Below, in pieces: positions 51,839 to 60,706 of a DNA stretch of 64,000 nucleotides (its first letter is position 1; each line of letters starts with the position of its first letter). Below the pieces are notes generated by a model, which did not search any database, had not been told where the DNA came from, and worked only from the letters and a program-made list of their open reading frames with translations. Source of the stretch: Demequina sp. NBRC 110054. Lineage in GTDB: Bacteria; Actinomycetota; Actinomycetes; Actinomycetales; Demequinaceae. The stretch is taken from assembly GCF_002090115.1 (NCBI RefSeq), contig NZ_BBRK01000005.1, forward strand, positions 558,001 through 622,000, written 5' to 3'. Both the position numbers and the translations under genes were made by a program.

Positions 51839-52900
51839 TCAGCTCGACGAGCTGTCGCTGGGCATCTCGGGGGCGTCGCCCGAAGGGGCCTCGCCCGACG
51901 GGGGCTCGCCGCCCTCGCCACCGGGGCCTCCGTCGCCGCCCTCGGGCGCGCCGCCCTCGGCGTCGCCGCCGTTCAGCACCTCGCCGCTCGTGGGCTCGGT
52001 GCTCGTGTCGACGCGGACGGTGAGGGTCGCGACGTAGCCCGAGTCGTTGTCGCCCGAGATGGTCGCCATCTGGAGCTCGCCGCCGTCGTCCCCGAACACG
52101 TTGTCAGTGTCGAGGGTGATCTGGTCGAGGTTCTCCGTGGAGCCCTCGTAGTCGTCGAGCTCGTAGACGTCGCGCAGGACATCTTCGGGGAAGGCCATCT
52201 GCGAGGTCGCGATCGCGTTCTCGGAGTCCGTGATCGAGTCGATGTCCGGGTAGACCTCGAAGTGGATGTGGGTCCAGCGGCCCGTGTAGCAGCCGGGCAG
52301 GATCGACGTGAACTCGACCCGGCCGTCGTCGTCCGTGACCTGGACGCCCCGCAGCCATGTCTCGTCCTCGACCCCCTCGGAGTACATCGAGTACAGGCCC
52401 GCCGCGTTGCAGTGCCACGCGTAGACGGCGGCGCCGACCATCGGCGCGTCGTCGTTGACCATGTCGGTGACGGTGAACGCGAAGGTCAGGGGGACCCCGG
52501 CCACGGCGCTGCCGCCGTCGATCGAGGTCGTGAGGTCGGCGCGCTCGATGCCCGACTCCTCGAGCACATCGGGCCCATTGGAGCCGTCGCCCGGGTACGG
52601 GCCGGCGGTCTCGTCGGGGATCTCGGCGCTCGGAAGGTCGGAGTCGGTCGTCGTCGTACCGCTCGAGTCGGAGGACGCGGTCGCGCTCGACGAGCTGTTC
52701 GTGGACGACGGCGCGCACGCGGCGAGCGCGGCCACGCCGACGCCGGCCCCGACGAAGCCGACGACGCTGCGTCGGCTGATCGCGGTGTGGATGTCGAAGG
52801 ATGCGCCCTGGTCGACGACGGGCTCATCAGGGTGGGCCAGGAGGCGACCCTCGTAGGCAGGACCGTCGGGGGTGTGCTGGGGCTCCGGAACTCGGCTCAT
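51839..52900 (-). CDS. Tat-exported lipoprotein, intradiol ring-cleavage dioxygenase family
   Basis: A 353-residue extracellular protein. The signal peptide has the twin-arginine motif SRRSVVGFV (Arg43-Arg44) after an unusually long N-region, then a hydrophobic stretch and lipobox LAAC (Cys62), so it should be exported folded and lipidated. After a Ser/Thr-rich linker comes an intradiol dioxygenase domain: TAGPYPGDGSNGP, VYAWHCNAAGLYSMY, and PGCYTGRWTHIHFEVY with the two iron His and a Tyr ligand. The Gly/Glu/Pro-rich C-terminal tail is disordered. Family members oxidise catechols; exported versions occur in actinobacteria, with few known substrates. It is encoded directly upstream of tatA. 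Confidence 0.87.
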   Translation of the reverse strand: MSRVPEPQHTPDGPAYEGRLLAHPDEPVVDQGASFDIHTAISRRSVVGFVGAGVGVAALAACAPSSTNSSSSATASSDSSGTTTTDSDLPSAEIPDETAGPYPGDGSNGPDVLEESGIERADLTTSIDGGSAVAGVPLTFAFTVTDMVNDDAPMVGAAVYAWHCNAAGLYSMYSEGVEDETWLRGVQVTDDDGRVEFTSILPGCYTGRWTHIHFEVYPDIDSITDSENAIATSQMAFPEDVLRDVYELDDYEGSTENLDQITLDTDNVFGDDGGELQMATISGDNDSGYVATLTVRVDTSTEPTSGEVLNGGDAEGGAPEGGDGGPGGEGGEPPSGEAPSGDAPEMPSDSSSS

Positions 52901-53108
52901 GGTGAGGCCTCTCACTGCTGGGTCGGTGGGCGGCTCTCGCTCCGCAGGCGCGGTGCGAGGTTGCTCACCAGAGTGGAGACCAGACCTGGGAACGGCCTGA
53001 GAACCAACCCAGAAGTGCCTAGGACCAAGGTCCCGGTCCGCGGATTGCGCCGCGCGGCCCGTGTGGAGGAGGGCGCACCCATCCGCCAGATAGGCGAAGG
53101 AGGCCGGG

Positions 53109-54284
53109 TCAGCCGCCCGACACGCTGAGCTCGGCCTCCCTCAGGCGCGCCTCATGCTCGGGGGTGAGGTCCTGGCTGTCGAGCCAGCCGTCGGGAAGCG
53201 CGGGCTGGCGCGCGCTGCCCTGGCGGCCTCGCGCGCCCTCGGCCTCCGCGCCCGGGTAGGGGGTGTCGAGATCGAGTCCGTCGAGACGGCCCCGCAGCTC
53301 CGCGAGCGTCTCGACCAGGCCGAGCGCGCGTCGCGTCTCTCCCCCGACCGGGTAGCCCTTGAGATACCAGGCCATGTGCTTGCGGATCTCGCGCATCGCC
53401 TTGCCCTCGTCGCCGCCGAAGGTGTCGACCATGAGCTCGCCGTGGCGGTAGATCGTGTCGGCAACCTCGCGCAGTCCCGGCGTGACGCGGTCGTCGCGAC
53501 CCTCGAACGCGGCCTGCAGGTCGGCGAAGAGCCACGGGCGCCCCATGCATCCGCGGCCCACGACGACGCCGTCGCAGCCCGTCTGCTCGACCATCGCCAC
53601 CGCGTCCTCGGCGGACCAGATGTCTCCGTTGCCGAGCACCGGGATCGAGGTGATCGCGTCCTTGAGGCGCGCGATCGAGGACCAGTCCGCGGTGCCGGAG
53701 TAGTACTCAGCGGCGGTGCGGGCGTGCAGCGCGACCGCCGCGACGCCCTCGCGCTCTGCCATCCGCGCGGCGTCGAGATACGTGAGGTGGTCGTCGTCGA
53801 TGCCCTTGCGCATCTTGACGGTCACGGGGATGTCCTTGCGGGACGCCTCGGCGACGGCCCCACGGACAATGTCGCGGAACAGGTCGCGCTTCCACGGCAG
53901 CACCGCGCCCCCGCCCTTGCGGGTGACCTTGGGCACGGGGCAGCCGAAGTTCATGTCGATGTGGTCGGCGAGGTCCTCGTCGACGAGCATCTTCACCGCC
54001 GCGCGGATCGTCGCGGGGTCCACGCCGTAGACCTGGACCGAGCGCGGGCGCTCGTCCGGCTCGTGGTGGATGATCCTGAGGCTCTCGGGCGTGCGCTCGA
54101 CGAGGGCGCGTGAGGTCACCATCTCCGCCACGTAGAGGCCCCCGCCGTGCTCGCGGCACAGCCTGCGGAAGGCGGCGTTGGTCACCCCAGCCATCGGCGC
54201 GAGCTCGACGGGCGTGTCGATCTCGAGCGGCCCGAGGCGCAGGGGCGGGAGCAGGCGCCGTGTGGTCGATCCGGTCGAAGTCAT
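53109..54284 (-). CDS. dus: tRNA-dihydrouridine synthase
   Basis: A 391-residue FMN enzyme of the Dus family that reduces specific uridines of tRNA. Features are ELAPMAGVTNAAFR, VQVYGVDPATI, the catalytic Cys in MNFGCPVPKVTRKGGGAVL, and VAVALHARTAAEYYSG for tRNA and FMN binding. It belongs to the DusB-like branch of actinobacteria. The GACAAT box six bases before the ATG suggests leaderless transcription. The 193 bases between its stop and the dioxygenase start hold nothing I can assign. Confidence 0.94.
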   Translation of the reverse strand: MTSTGSTTRRLLPPLRLGPLEIDTPVELAPMAGVTNAAFRRLCREHGGGLYVAEMVTSRALVERTPESLRIIHHEPDERPRSVQVYGVDPATIRAAVKMLVDEDLADHIDMNFGCPVPKVTRKGGGAVLPWKRDLFRDIVRGAVAEASRKDIPVTVKMRKGIDDDHLTYLDAARMAEREGVAAVALHARTAAEYYSGTADWSSIARLKDAITSIPVLGNGDIWSAEDAVAMVEQTGCDGVVVGRGCMGRPWLFADLQAAFEGRDDRVTPGLREVADTIYRHGELMVDTFGGDEGKAMREIRKHMAWYLKGYPVGGETRRALGLVETLAELRGRLDGLDLDTPYPGAEAEGARGRQGSARQPALPDGWLDSQDLTPEHEARLREAELSVSGG

Positions 54285-54290
54285 TGCTCC

Positions 54291-54296
54291 ATTGTC
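54291..54296 (-). promoter_or_regulatory. -10 box of a probable leaderless promoter for dus
   Basis: GACAAT lies six bases before the ATG at 54284. The first base departs from the consensus. Confidence 0.4.
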
Positions 54297-54529
54297 CCCG
54301 ATGCCCCGTTCAGCGAGCGCCGCCTCGGAACCTCACGCGGACCGGACCGACCGAGGTGCGCGAGCGGGCCGCGACATAGACCGACCCGCCCGAGCGGCTG
54401 AGGGATCGCTCGAGCGGGCCGGCACTCTGCGCGCGTCCCGTGGGAGCCCCGCTGCGACCCTGGTTCGAATCGCCGGTGCGCCTCGACGCGCAAGTCTTCA
54501 GTTGCCCGGCGGCGCCGGGAGGGCACGAC

Positions 54530-54883
54530 CTACGCGTGCGCCGGGAAGTGCGAGGCCGACACGGCAGCGGCGGGGCGGGCGACAGGCGAGGCCTGCTCTC
54601 GCGGCGCCTGATCGGCCTGTCCGACCCCGCGGGCGAGACGCCTGCGGCGGGCGAGAAGGGCAAGAGACACCATGCCGAGCACGAGCGCGAGGAGCCCCAG
54701 GCCGATCCACGCCGCCAGGAAGGTCATCTCCCCTCGGCTGGCCGCGCTCGACGCGGCCTGCTCGAAGCTCCCCCAGGTCGATGACACCGCCGCGGGAACG
54801 CCGAAGGCGATGTATCCGCCGACCAGGCCGGCTCCCCCGAGCACGCGCAGCCCCGCACGGCTGCCAGATGAAGTCATGGACAT
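54530..54883 (-). CDS. Small membrane protein of unknown function
   Basis: A 117-residue protein with two helices (about 12-32 and 53-77), a Ser/Ala-rich external loop between them and a basic cytosolic tail (RRRRLARGV...). No family is recognised. The ATG at 54883 follows GGAGGAAAGC, a strong ribosome site. A consensus CRP-like site lies 127 bases upstream. The 245-base gap between it and dus contains no further gene that I can support. Confidence 0.7.
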   Translation of the reverse strand: MSMTSSGSRAGLRVLGGAGLVGGYIAFGVPAAVSSTWGSFEQAASSAASRGEMTFLAAWIGLGLLALVLGMVSLALLARRRRLARGVGQADQAPREQASPVARPAAAVSASHFPAHA

Positions 54884-55009
54884 GCTTTCCTCCCCCAAGA
54901 ACTACAGAAGGGCTGCTCAGAAACAGTGACCCCGCCGATTCCGACGGGCCTTTCCCGAGTCAGCCCTGACCCTCAGCGCCACCGCTCCCGAACCCTCCCC
55001 GGTCTGCGT

Positions 55010-55025
55010 GTGACATTCCTCACAC
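55010..55025. promoter_or_regulatory. Consensus CRP/GlxR-type site
   Basis: TGTGACATTCCTCACA matches the TGTGA-N6-TCACA consensus at all ten positions. It lies upstream of the small membrane gene starting at 54883 and shares 14 consecutive bases with the site at 19506-19521. Confidence 0.6.
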
Positions 55026-55033
55026 TAACCGGC

Positions 55034-55087
55034 AAATCGGACATAGGCCACCCTGTGCGGGTTACATCTAAGTAAATTGTCCGATTT
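55034..55087. repeat. Inverted repeat downstream of the glycosylphosphotransferase gene
   Basis: AAATCGGACA (55034-55043) and its exact complement TGTCCGATTT (55078-55087) flank 34 bases of locally AT-rich DNA. Either a regulatory site pair or a long-loop hairpin is possible; the position, 57 bases past the gene stop, does not decide. Confidence 0.5.
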
Positions 55088-55143
55088 CGGCCTCAAGTTC
55101 CGCTGAGGATCTGCCCACGGAGCACCGCCGGGCATGCACGCTG

Positions 55144-56703
55144 CTAGTGCGCTGTCTCCCCTGGTACCACGACGGCCTTGAAGGTGCGCAGCATGATCTC
55201 GACGTCGCCGAGGAGCGACCAGTTCTCGACGTAGAACAGGTCGAGACGCACTGCGTCGTCCCACGTGAGCATCGAGCGCCCGCTGACCTGCCACAGCCCC
55301 GTGACGCCAGGCCGCGTGAGGAGCCGGCGTCTCGCGGAGTCCGTGTACATCGCGACCTCCGCCTCGATCTGCGGCCGAGGTCCCACGAGGCTCATCGACC
55401 CGCCGAGCACGTTGAAGAGCTGCGGGAGCTCGTCGAGCGAGTACTTGCGCAGCACCTTGCCGATCGGCGTGATCCGAGGGTCGTCCTTCACCTTGAACAA
55501 AGGCGTCTCCGCGGTGCCCTGGGCCTCAAGGAGCTTCTTGAGCTCCTTGTCCGCCCCTTGGCGCATCGACCTGAACTTCAGCATCGCGAACGGCTCGCCG
55601 CGCAACCCGATCCGCTGGGACCGATAGAGCAGCGGCCCCGGCGAGGTCACCTTCACCGCGAGCGCGACGGCCAGCAGGATCGGCGACGCGACGACGATGA
55701 GCGCTCCGGACACGAGCACGTCGAAGGCGCGCTTCGTGAACCTGTCGGCGGGAGACAGCTGAGGCGTCTCGACATGGACCAGCGGCAGCCCCGCGACCGC
55801 CCGCGTGTGAAGCCGGTGACCGGCGATCCCGACGATGCTCGGAGCGAGCACGAGGTGCTGGCTCCCGGGCTGCAGCTCCCAGCCGATCTCCTGGACGCGA
55901 TGCGGCGAGAGCACGTCTGCGCTCGTGATGATCACCGTGTCCGCGCCCGTGGCCGCCGCGCTGGCCACGCTCGACTCCGCGTCGCCCACGATCGGGACAT
56001 CGGTGCCGGGAACCTCCTGCCCTACGACGCCGTCGGGCACGCACGCGCCGACGATGAAGTAGCCAGCGTCACGCGCACGGGCGAGCTCGGTCGAGATCTC
56101 CTCGACGGACTGCGGGGAGCCGACGAGCAGCACTCGCGCCCCGTATTCGCCGTCCTCGCGCTTGAATCGCAGCCACTGCCGCCAGAGCCACCTCTCGACG
56201 AACAGGACGAGCAGCCCGAACGGCACGGTGAGGAACAGGAAGGGTCGGATCGCCTCGACGCCGAAGACGAAGGCCACCGTGGCGATCGTGCCGAAGACCA
56301 TGAACGTCGCATCGAAGACGCGCTCGAACTCCTGCGACCCCTGGCCGACCACGCGGTCGCTGCGGGTGTCCGCGAGGGCGAGCGCCGCCTGCCACGTGAT
56401 GAGCACGAACAACGGGAATCCCACGCTCAGGATCGCCTCGCGGGCGCCCTCGGTGGGATCCGGGATGACTCCGCCAGCCGACAGGACGAGCTGTCCACCG
56501 ACGACGACCCACAGCAGCACCGCGAGGTCGCTCACCGCGAGCCTGCGGGCATATGCGCGACGCCACTCCTCGGCCATCCTCGGCGCCCCTTCGCCTCCGT
56601 CGACGCCGACGTCGGAGCCCTCACGCTCGACATCGACCTCGGTGACGCTACGTCCGGTCATCAGTCCGCCCCCCAGCCCGGCCGCGCCGTACAAGGCACC
56701 CAC
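55144..56703 (-). CDS. Polyprenyl glycosylphosphotransferase (initiating sugar transferase)
   Basis: A 519-residue membrane enzyme that transfers a sugar phosphate to the polyprenyl carrier to begin a surface polysaccharide. Four N-terminal helices (about 55-165) are followed by a CoA-binding-like soluble domain (about 180-300). The catalytic domain (322-519) starts FTKRAFDVLVSG and shows LKFRSMR, DPRITPIGKVLRKYSLDELPQL and SLVGPRPQ. This is the WbaP/CpsE architecture. The GTG at 56703 follows GAGGG; an ATG 42 bases further in is an alternative. The sugar is not predictable. It lies in a same-strand run with the glycosyltransferase and polymerase genes. Confidence 0.93.
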   Translation of the reverse strand: MGALYGAAGLGGGLMTGRSVTEVDVEREGSDVGVDGGEGAPRMAEEWRRAYARRLAVSDLAVLLWVVVGGQLVLSAGGVIPDPTEGAREAILSVGFPLFVLITWQAALALADTRSDRVVGQGSQEFERVFDATFMVFGTIATVAFVFGVEAIRPFLFLTVPFGLLVLFVERWLWRQWLRFKREDGEYGARVLLVGSPQSVEEISTELARARDAGYFIVGACVPDGVVGQEVPGTDVPIVGDAESSVASAAATGADTVIITSADVLSPHRVQEIGWELQPGSQHLVLAPSIVGIAGHRLHTRAVAGLPLVHVETPQLSPADRFTKRAFDVLVSGALIVVASPILLAVALAVKVTSPGPLLYRSQRIGLRGEPFAMLKFRSMRQGADKELKKLLEAQGTAETPLFKVKDDPRITPIGKVLRKYSLDELPQLFNVLGGSMSLVGPRPQIEAEVAMYTDSARRRLLTRPGVTGLWQVSGRSMLTWDDAVRLDLFYVENWSLLGDVEIMLRTFKAVVVPGETAH

Positions 56704-56815
56704 CCCTCAGGGAAGCCCTCCGCAAACCGAATGAAATCGATGCTAGCCGACAAATGTGACAGCGACGTGAAATCTAGGACATATCCCCATGCCTCATCGG
56801 TGAGCTGATCCCGGG

Positions 56816-59068
56816 TCACGCCGACCCTCGCGATGCCGCATCGTGCGCGCGGGCCTCGGCCCGGGAGCGGAGGCGCGAGCCGACGAGGCCCCGAAGCGCC
56901 TCGACATGATCCGCCGCGGCCTCCGCAGGACGGTACTCGGCCGCCATCGCCCTGCGCCTCGACTGCGCCGCCCTGCTGTCGCCGCGTCGCAGCGCGCGCC
57001 TGAGCCCGTCCGCGAGCGCCTCGGGGTCCTCCGAGGGCACGAGCTCGCCCAGCTCGGCGTCGGTCACGATGTCCGCGGGCCCGAACTCGCAGTCGGTCGC
57101 GAGCAGAGGGAGCCCGAACTGAAGCGCCTCGACGAGGGCGACACCGAAGCCCTCCCACCGCGAGGCGAGGACGAAGCAGTCCGCGTCGGCGAGCAGCGGC
57201 GCGGGTTCCGAGACGTAGCCCTTGAACTCCACCGCCTCCTCGATCCCCAGCTCGCGCGCGAGTGCCTTGAGCTCGTCCGCGAGGGGACCGGAGCCGATGA
57301 GCACGAGCCGCGCGCCATCGAGCTCGTCCGCCGCGAGCGCGAACGCGCGCAGGAGCACATCGTGCCCCTTCTGGGGCGCGAGACGGGCGACGCAGACGAA
57401 GGTGAAGCGCGCATCGTCCTCGCGCTCGCGACGCTCCGGAGCGTGCAGGTCCCTCACGGGGTTCTTCGAGAAGAGCACCTTCGTGCCGGACGCCAGCCGA
57501 TCCCTGACGTGGTCCGCGAGCGACGGCGAGACGGCGAGCACCCCCGCCAGGTCGCGCGACACGAAGCCCCTGAATGCCTTGAAGGAGGCGCGCGTGAGCA
57601 GCGTGCCGTCGCCCTCCTCGACCTCGGGGTTGCCGTGCAGGTGCCCGATCAGGGCCGCCCCGCCCTTGCCCCGGGTCGCGATCCAGCTGACGACTGTCGC
57701 CTCCACCTGGGGGCTCACCAGGACGTCGATCCGCTGACGGCGGAGCACGCGCCGCAGCGGACCGGCGAGCGTCAGCAGGCGATCGACGCCCATCTCGTGC
57801 TTCGTGTACGAGGTCGAGCCGAGCTCGCGCTCGGCGTAGTGGCACGCGTAGATCACGTGCACGTCGAGCTGGTCGCCGTAGGTCCGCGCGAGCTCCTCGG
57901 CGAGCTCGTGCACGACGCGCTCGATGCCGGCGAAGCTCGGCGACGGAGGCACGAGGTAGGCGATGCGGAGCCTTCCGTCCTCGTCCCGAGCATCGCGGAG
58001 CCGCCGTCGCTTCGCGCGCGGCAGCACGTCGAGGTACACGTCGTCGTAGTCGCCCTGCATGCGCTGGACCGTGAAGCGCTCGGACCCCTCCTTCGCGAGC
58101 CGCCGCCAGCGAGCGAGGCTCTCCTCCGAGGCGAGCAGATCCCGGAACGCGTCGGCCATCTGATCCGGCGCATGAGCGTCGACCAGGTGACCGAAGGCGC
58201 CATAGCCGAGGACCTCGGGGATCCCTCCGACGCGGGTGCCCACCACCGCGGCGCCCGCGACGCGCGCCTCCATCACCGTGAGGGGGCACGGATCGGCGAG
58301 CGTGCCGGTCGCGACGATGTCCGCCTGCGCCAGGTACTGCCACGGCGTGAGCGTCGCGCCCATGAAGTGCACGCGATCCGCGAGCCCCGCGTCGTCGGCC
58401 TGCCGCTCGAGGTCCTCTCGCGAGGCGCCCCATCCCAGGATGCTGAGATGCCAGGCGGGATGCTCGTCCGCGATCTGCCGGAAGCCCTCGAGGACGTCGC
58501 CCACCGCCTTGCGGGGGTGCAGTCCCGACAGCGTCATGATGGAGGGACGATGCAGGGGCCCGATGTCGTCGAAGGGCTGCCCCTCCCTGGCCGAGCCGGC
58601 GGTGCCGTTGAGCACCGTGACGACCTGCCGGTCGGGGTACCGCCGCGAACGGAGCAGGCGTCGCTCGGCCTCGCTCACGGCGACCACGCGGCGGCTGACA
58701 CGCATGAGCCACGAGTGGGTGTCGAACGAGTTGTGCATGGTCGCGACGAGCGGCGCCCTGAACAGGATCGACACGGGCAGCGAGATCACCGCGGAGGACA
58801 TCATGTGCGCGTGCAGCACATCAGGCCGCACGTCGGCCGCGAGCCTCGCGAGCGCGACCAGGTTCTCGAGCGCGTGACGCTTCGAGTCGGGCTCAGGCAG
58901 GTCCGTGACGTGCACCCCATGGTCGGCGAGGACCTCGTCGTACGACCCGCGGGCGCTCGCGAACCACACCTCGTGGCCGGCGTCCGCCTGTGCGCACGCG
59001 AGGTCGACGGCCATGTGGACGGAGCCATTGCCCTGGACCGCATGTTTGAGCAGATGGATGATCCTCAC
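56816..59068 (-). CDS. Two-domain GT4 glycosyltransferase fusion
   Basis: A 750-residue protein made of two complete GT-B glycosyltransferases of family 4. The first (1-365) starts MRIIHLLKHAVQGNGSVHMA and reaches GTRVGGIPEVLGYG. The second (about 372-735) starts LRIAYLVPPSPSFAGIERV and carries the usual ARLAPQKGHDVLLRAF and EGFGVALVE. The second has the intact E-x7-E catalytic motif; the first has Asp in place of the first Glu (DPCPLTVME). The protein could add two sugars in a row in repeat-unit assembly. The GTG start follows AGGGGG. No membrane helix is seen. Confidence 0.9.
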   Translation of the reverse strand: MRIIHLLKHAVQGNGSVHMAVDLACAQADAGHEVWFASARGSYDEVLADHGVHVTDLPEPDSKRHALENLVALARLAADVRPDVLHAHMMSSAVISLPVSILFRAPLVATMHNSFDTHSWLMRVSRRVVAVSEAERRLLRSRRYPDRQVVTVLNGTAGSAREGQPFDDIGPLHRPSIMTLSGLHPRKAVGDVLEGFRQIADEHPAWHLSILGWGASREDLERQADDAGLADRVHFMGATLTPWQYLAQADIVATGTLADPCPLTVMEARVAGAAVVGTRVGGIPEVLGYGAFGHLVDAHAPDQMADAFRDLLASEESLARWRRLAKEGSERFTVQRMQGDYDDVYLDVLPRAKRRRLRDARDEDGRLRIAYLVPPSPSFAGIERVVHELAEELARTYGDQLDVHVIYACHYAERELGSTSYTKHEMGVDRLLTLAGPLRRVLRRQRIDVLVSPQVEATVVSWIATRGKGGAALIGHLHGNPEVEEGDGTLLTRASFKAFRGFVSRDLAGVLAVSPSLADHVRDRLASGTKVLFSKNPVRDLHAPERREREDDARFTFVCVARLAPQKGHDVLLRAFALAADELDGARLVLIGSGPLADELKALARELGIEEAVEFKGYVSEPAPLLADADCFVLASRWEGFGVALVEALQFGLPLLATDCEFGPADIVTDAELGELVPSEDPEALADGLRRALRRGDSRAAQSRRRAMAAEYRPAEAAADHVEALRGLVGSRLRSRAEARAHDAASRGSA

Positions 59069-59133
59069 GTGCTACCCCCTCGCGTGCGCATCGTGGTCGG
59101 TGGTCGAAGATCGCGGTGTCGCTGGCGCTGCCC

Positions 59134-60507
59134 TCACTTCGGAGACACCTTGCCGCCGAGCGCCCTCTCCGCGTGCCTCGTGGAGACGCGCGCCGTCGGC
59201 TGGTACTCGAAGCCGCCCTGCTTGCCGAGCGAGGTCACGCCGAGCTGCTTGAGACGCGCGACCTGCTCCGCGGCTCTCGCGGCGCTCCCCTCGGTGAAGA
59301 CCGGGTACACGCTGTCGAGCACGTGCCCTCCCTCGACGCGAAGGTCGCCGTCGAACAGGTCGTTCGCGCTCGTGTGGTCCCGGAACGCCCGCTCGGCCTG
59401 CGCCACGGTCCGCACCGATGGCGACCCGACCACCTCGACGCAGAAGTACTCGCGCCCCCGCTCCTGGCCGTAGAAGTCCGAGTGCATGGTGAGCCGCTTC
59501 CACGAGCCGCCGTGGGAGAAGTTGTAGAGGATCGAGGTGTCGAAGCCGCGCCGCCCCGCGAAGCTGCACAGCAGGGTGATGATCGTCACCGTGGGCAGGG
59601 GCTCCGCTTCCGCACCGGCGAGCGCCAGCGCACGATGCGTCGGCACCGTGGACACGAGCATCGGGCTGGAGAAGGCGCCCGCGGCGGTCCTGACGACCAT
59701 CGTGTCGTCGGCTCGCTCGATCGCGGTCGACGGCGTCGCGAGCATGAACTCGACGCCCTCCGCCTCAAGCCGATCGACCACGGGCCGGTAGAGCGCACCG
59801 AAGCCCTCCCGCGGGCGGACGAGCTGCTGCACGCGACGCGCTGGGGCCGGCTGCGCAGCCTCGCGGTGCGGCGACAGCTTCCGGCCGATCCTCCGACCCA
59901 CCGCGGCCACCCTCGGCCACACCCTGGCGTTGTCCGCGATCCACATCATGCGCGCCTTGGCGAAGTCCAGGTCGATCCGCTCGGCGGGCAGCCCGCAGAA
60001 GCGCTCGACGTAGTGCTCGAGGCCCGTACGCTGCGCGGCCTTGGCTCCGACCCAGAAGCGGGTGAAGTCGCGCGCATTGCGCTGGTGGCGATAGCGCACC
60101 CGCGACGCGACGAGGGAGCCCGCCATCGCGGTCCAGGCGAGGGGCCCCGCGGCGAGGAGATCATCCTTGAGGGAGATCGGATAGTCGGTGACCTTGCCCT
60201 GCGGGTTGAGGCGGGACCAGGACGGTTCCACCGGCACGTACTGCGGAAGGAGCTCGGGAAACCGGTGCAGAAGCGGGGAGTCGTCCTGGAAGATCAGGCT
60301 CCCGACATCAAAGGTGTAGCCGTCGATCTCGAAGTCGAGGTGGTTGCCGCCGACCTTGGCGTACTCGTCGATCACGAGGACCGAGCGCGCGCCCTTCTCG
60401 AGCAGGACGGACGCGGACACGAGTCCGCTGATCCCCGCCCCGAGCACGATCCCGTCGTACTCCCGCGTCCCCCCAGCGTCGGTCACCCGGGGTCCCCCTC
60501 TCGTCAC
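59134..60507 (-). CDS. FAD-dependent protoporphyrinogen-oxidase/UDP-galactopyranose-mutase-like protein
   Basis: A 457-residue flavoprotein. The FAD-binding GAGISG (23-28) is followed by VLVIDEYAKVGGNHLDFEIDG, in which the GGNH segment resembles galactopyranose mutase and related amine-oxidase-fold enzymes. It lies in a polysaccharide cluster, so a sugar-nucleotide mutase or an oxidoreductase acting on the polymer is likely, but I cannot name the reaction. GTG at 60486 follows GAGAGGGGG and may be the true start, seven residues in. The 199-base gap upstream, to the polymerase stop, shows nothing distinct. Confidence 0.75.
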   Translation of the reverse strand: MTRGGPRVTDAGGTREYDGIVLGAGISGLVSASVLLEKGARSVLVIDEYAKVGGNHLDFEIDGYTFDVGSLIFQDDSPLLHRFPELLPQYVPVEPSWSRLNPQGKVTDYPISLKDDLLAAGPLAWTAMAGSLVASRVRYRHQRNARDFTRFWVGAKAAQRTGLEHYVERFCGLPAERIDLDFAKARMMWIADNARVWPRVAAVGRRIGRKLSPHREAAQPAPARRVQQLVRPREGFGALYRPVVDRLEAEGVEFMLATPSTAIERADDTMVVRTAAGAFSSPMLVSTVPTHRALALAGAEAEPLPTVTIITLLCSFAGRRGFDTSILYNFSHGGSWKRLTMHSDFYGQERGREYFCVEVVGSPSVRTVAQAERAFRDHTSANDLFDGDLRVEGGHVLDSVYPVFTEGSAARAAEQVARLKQLGVTSLGKQGGFEYQPTARVSTRHAERALGGKVSPK

Positions 60508-60706
60508 GAATCCTCACGAAGCTCCTTGAGCGTGAGCGCTCGCTCGTGCGGCACCCCGTCCGTGGCCCCACAGCCCGCCCTGCGTCGAGTCCCGAAGCGA
60601 CGCCCGAGCACGGAACCCGCCCCACGCACGGACTCACCTCAGGAGTCGACCGATTTCTCCACAGATGTCCTGTATGCCCGACGTTGCGCGAGAGGCGCCC
60701 CTTTTG

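Noticed and set aside
54460-54500. T-loop-like sequence GGTTCGAATC suggesting a tRNA in the gap before dus
   Set aside because: The flanking bases do not give a five-base T-stem and no acceptor or anticodon arm can be folded around it.
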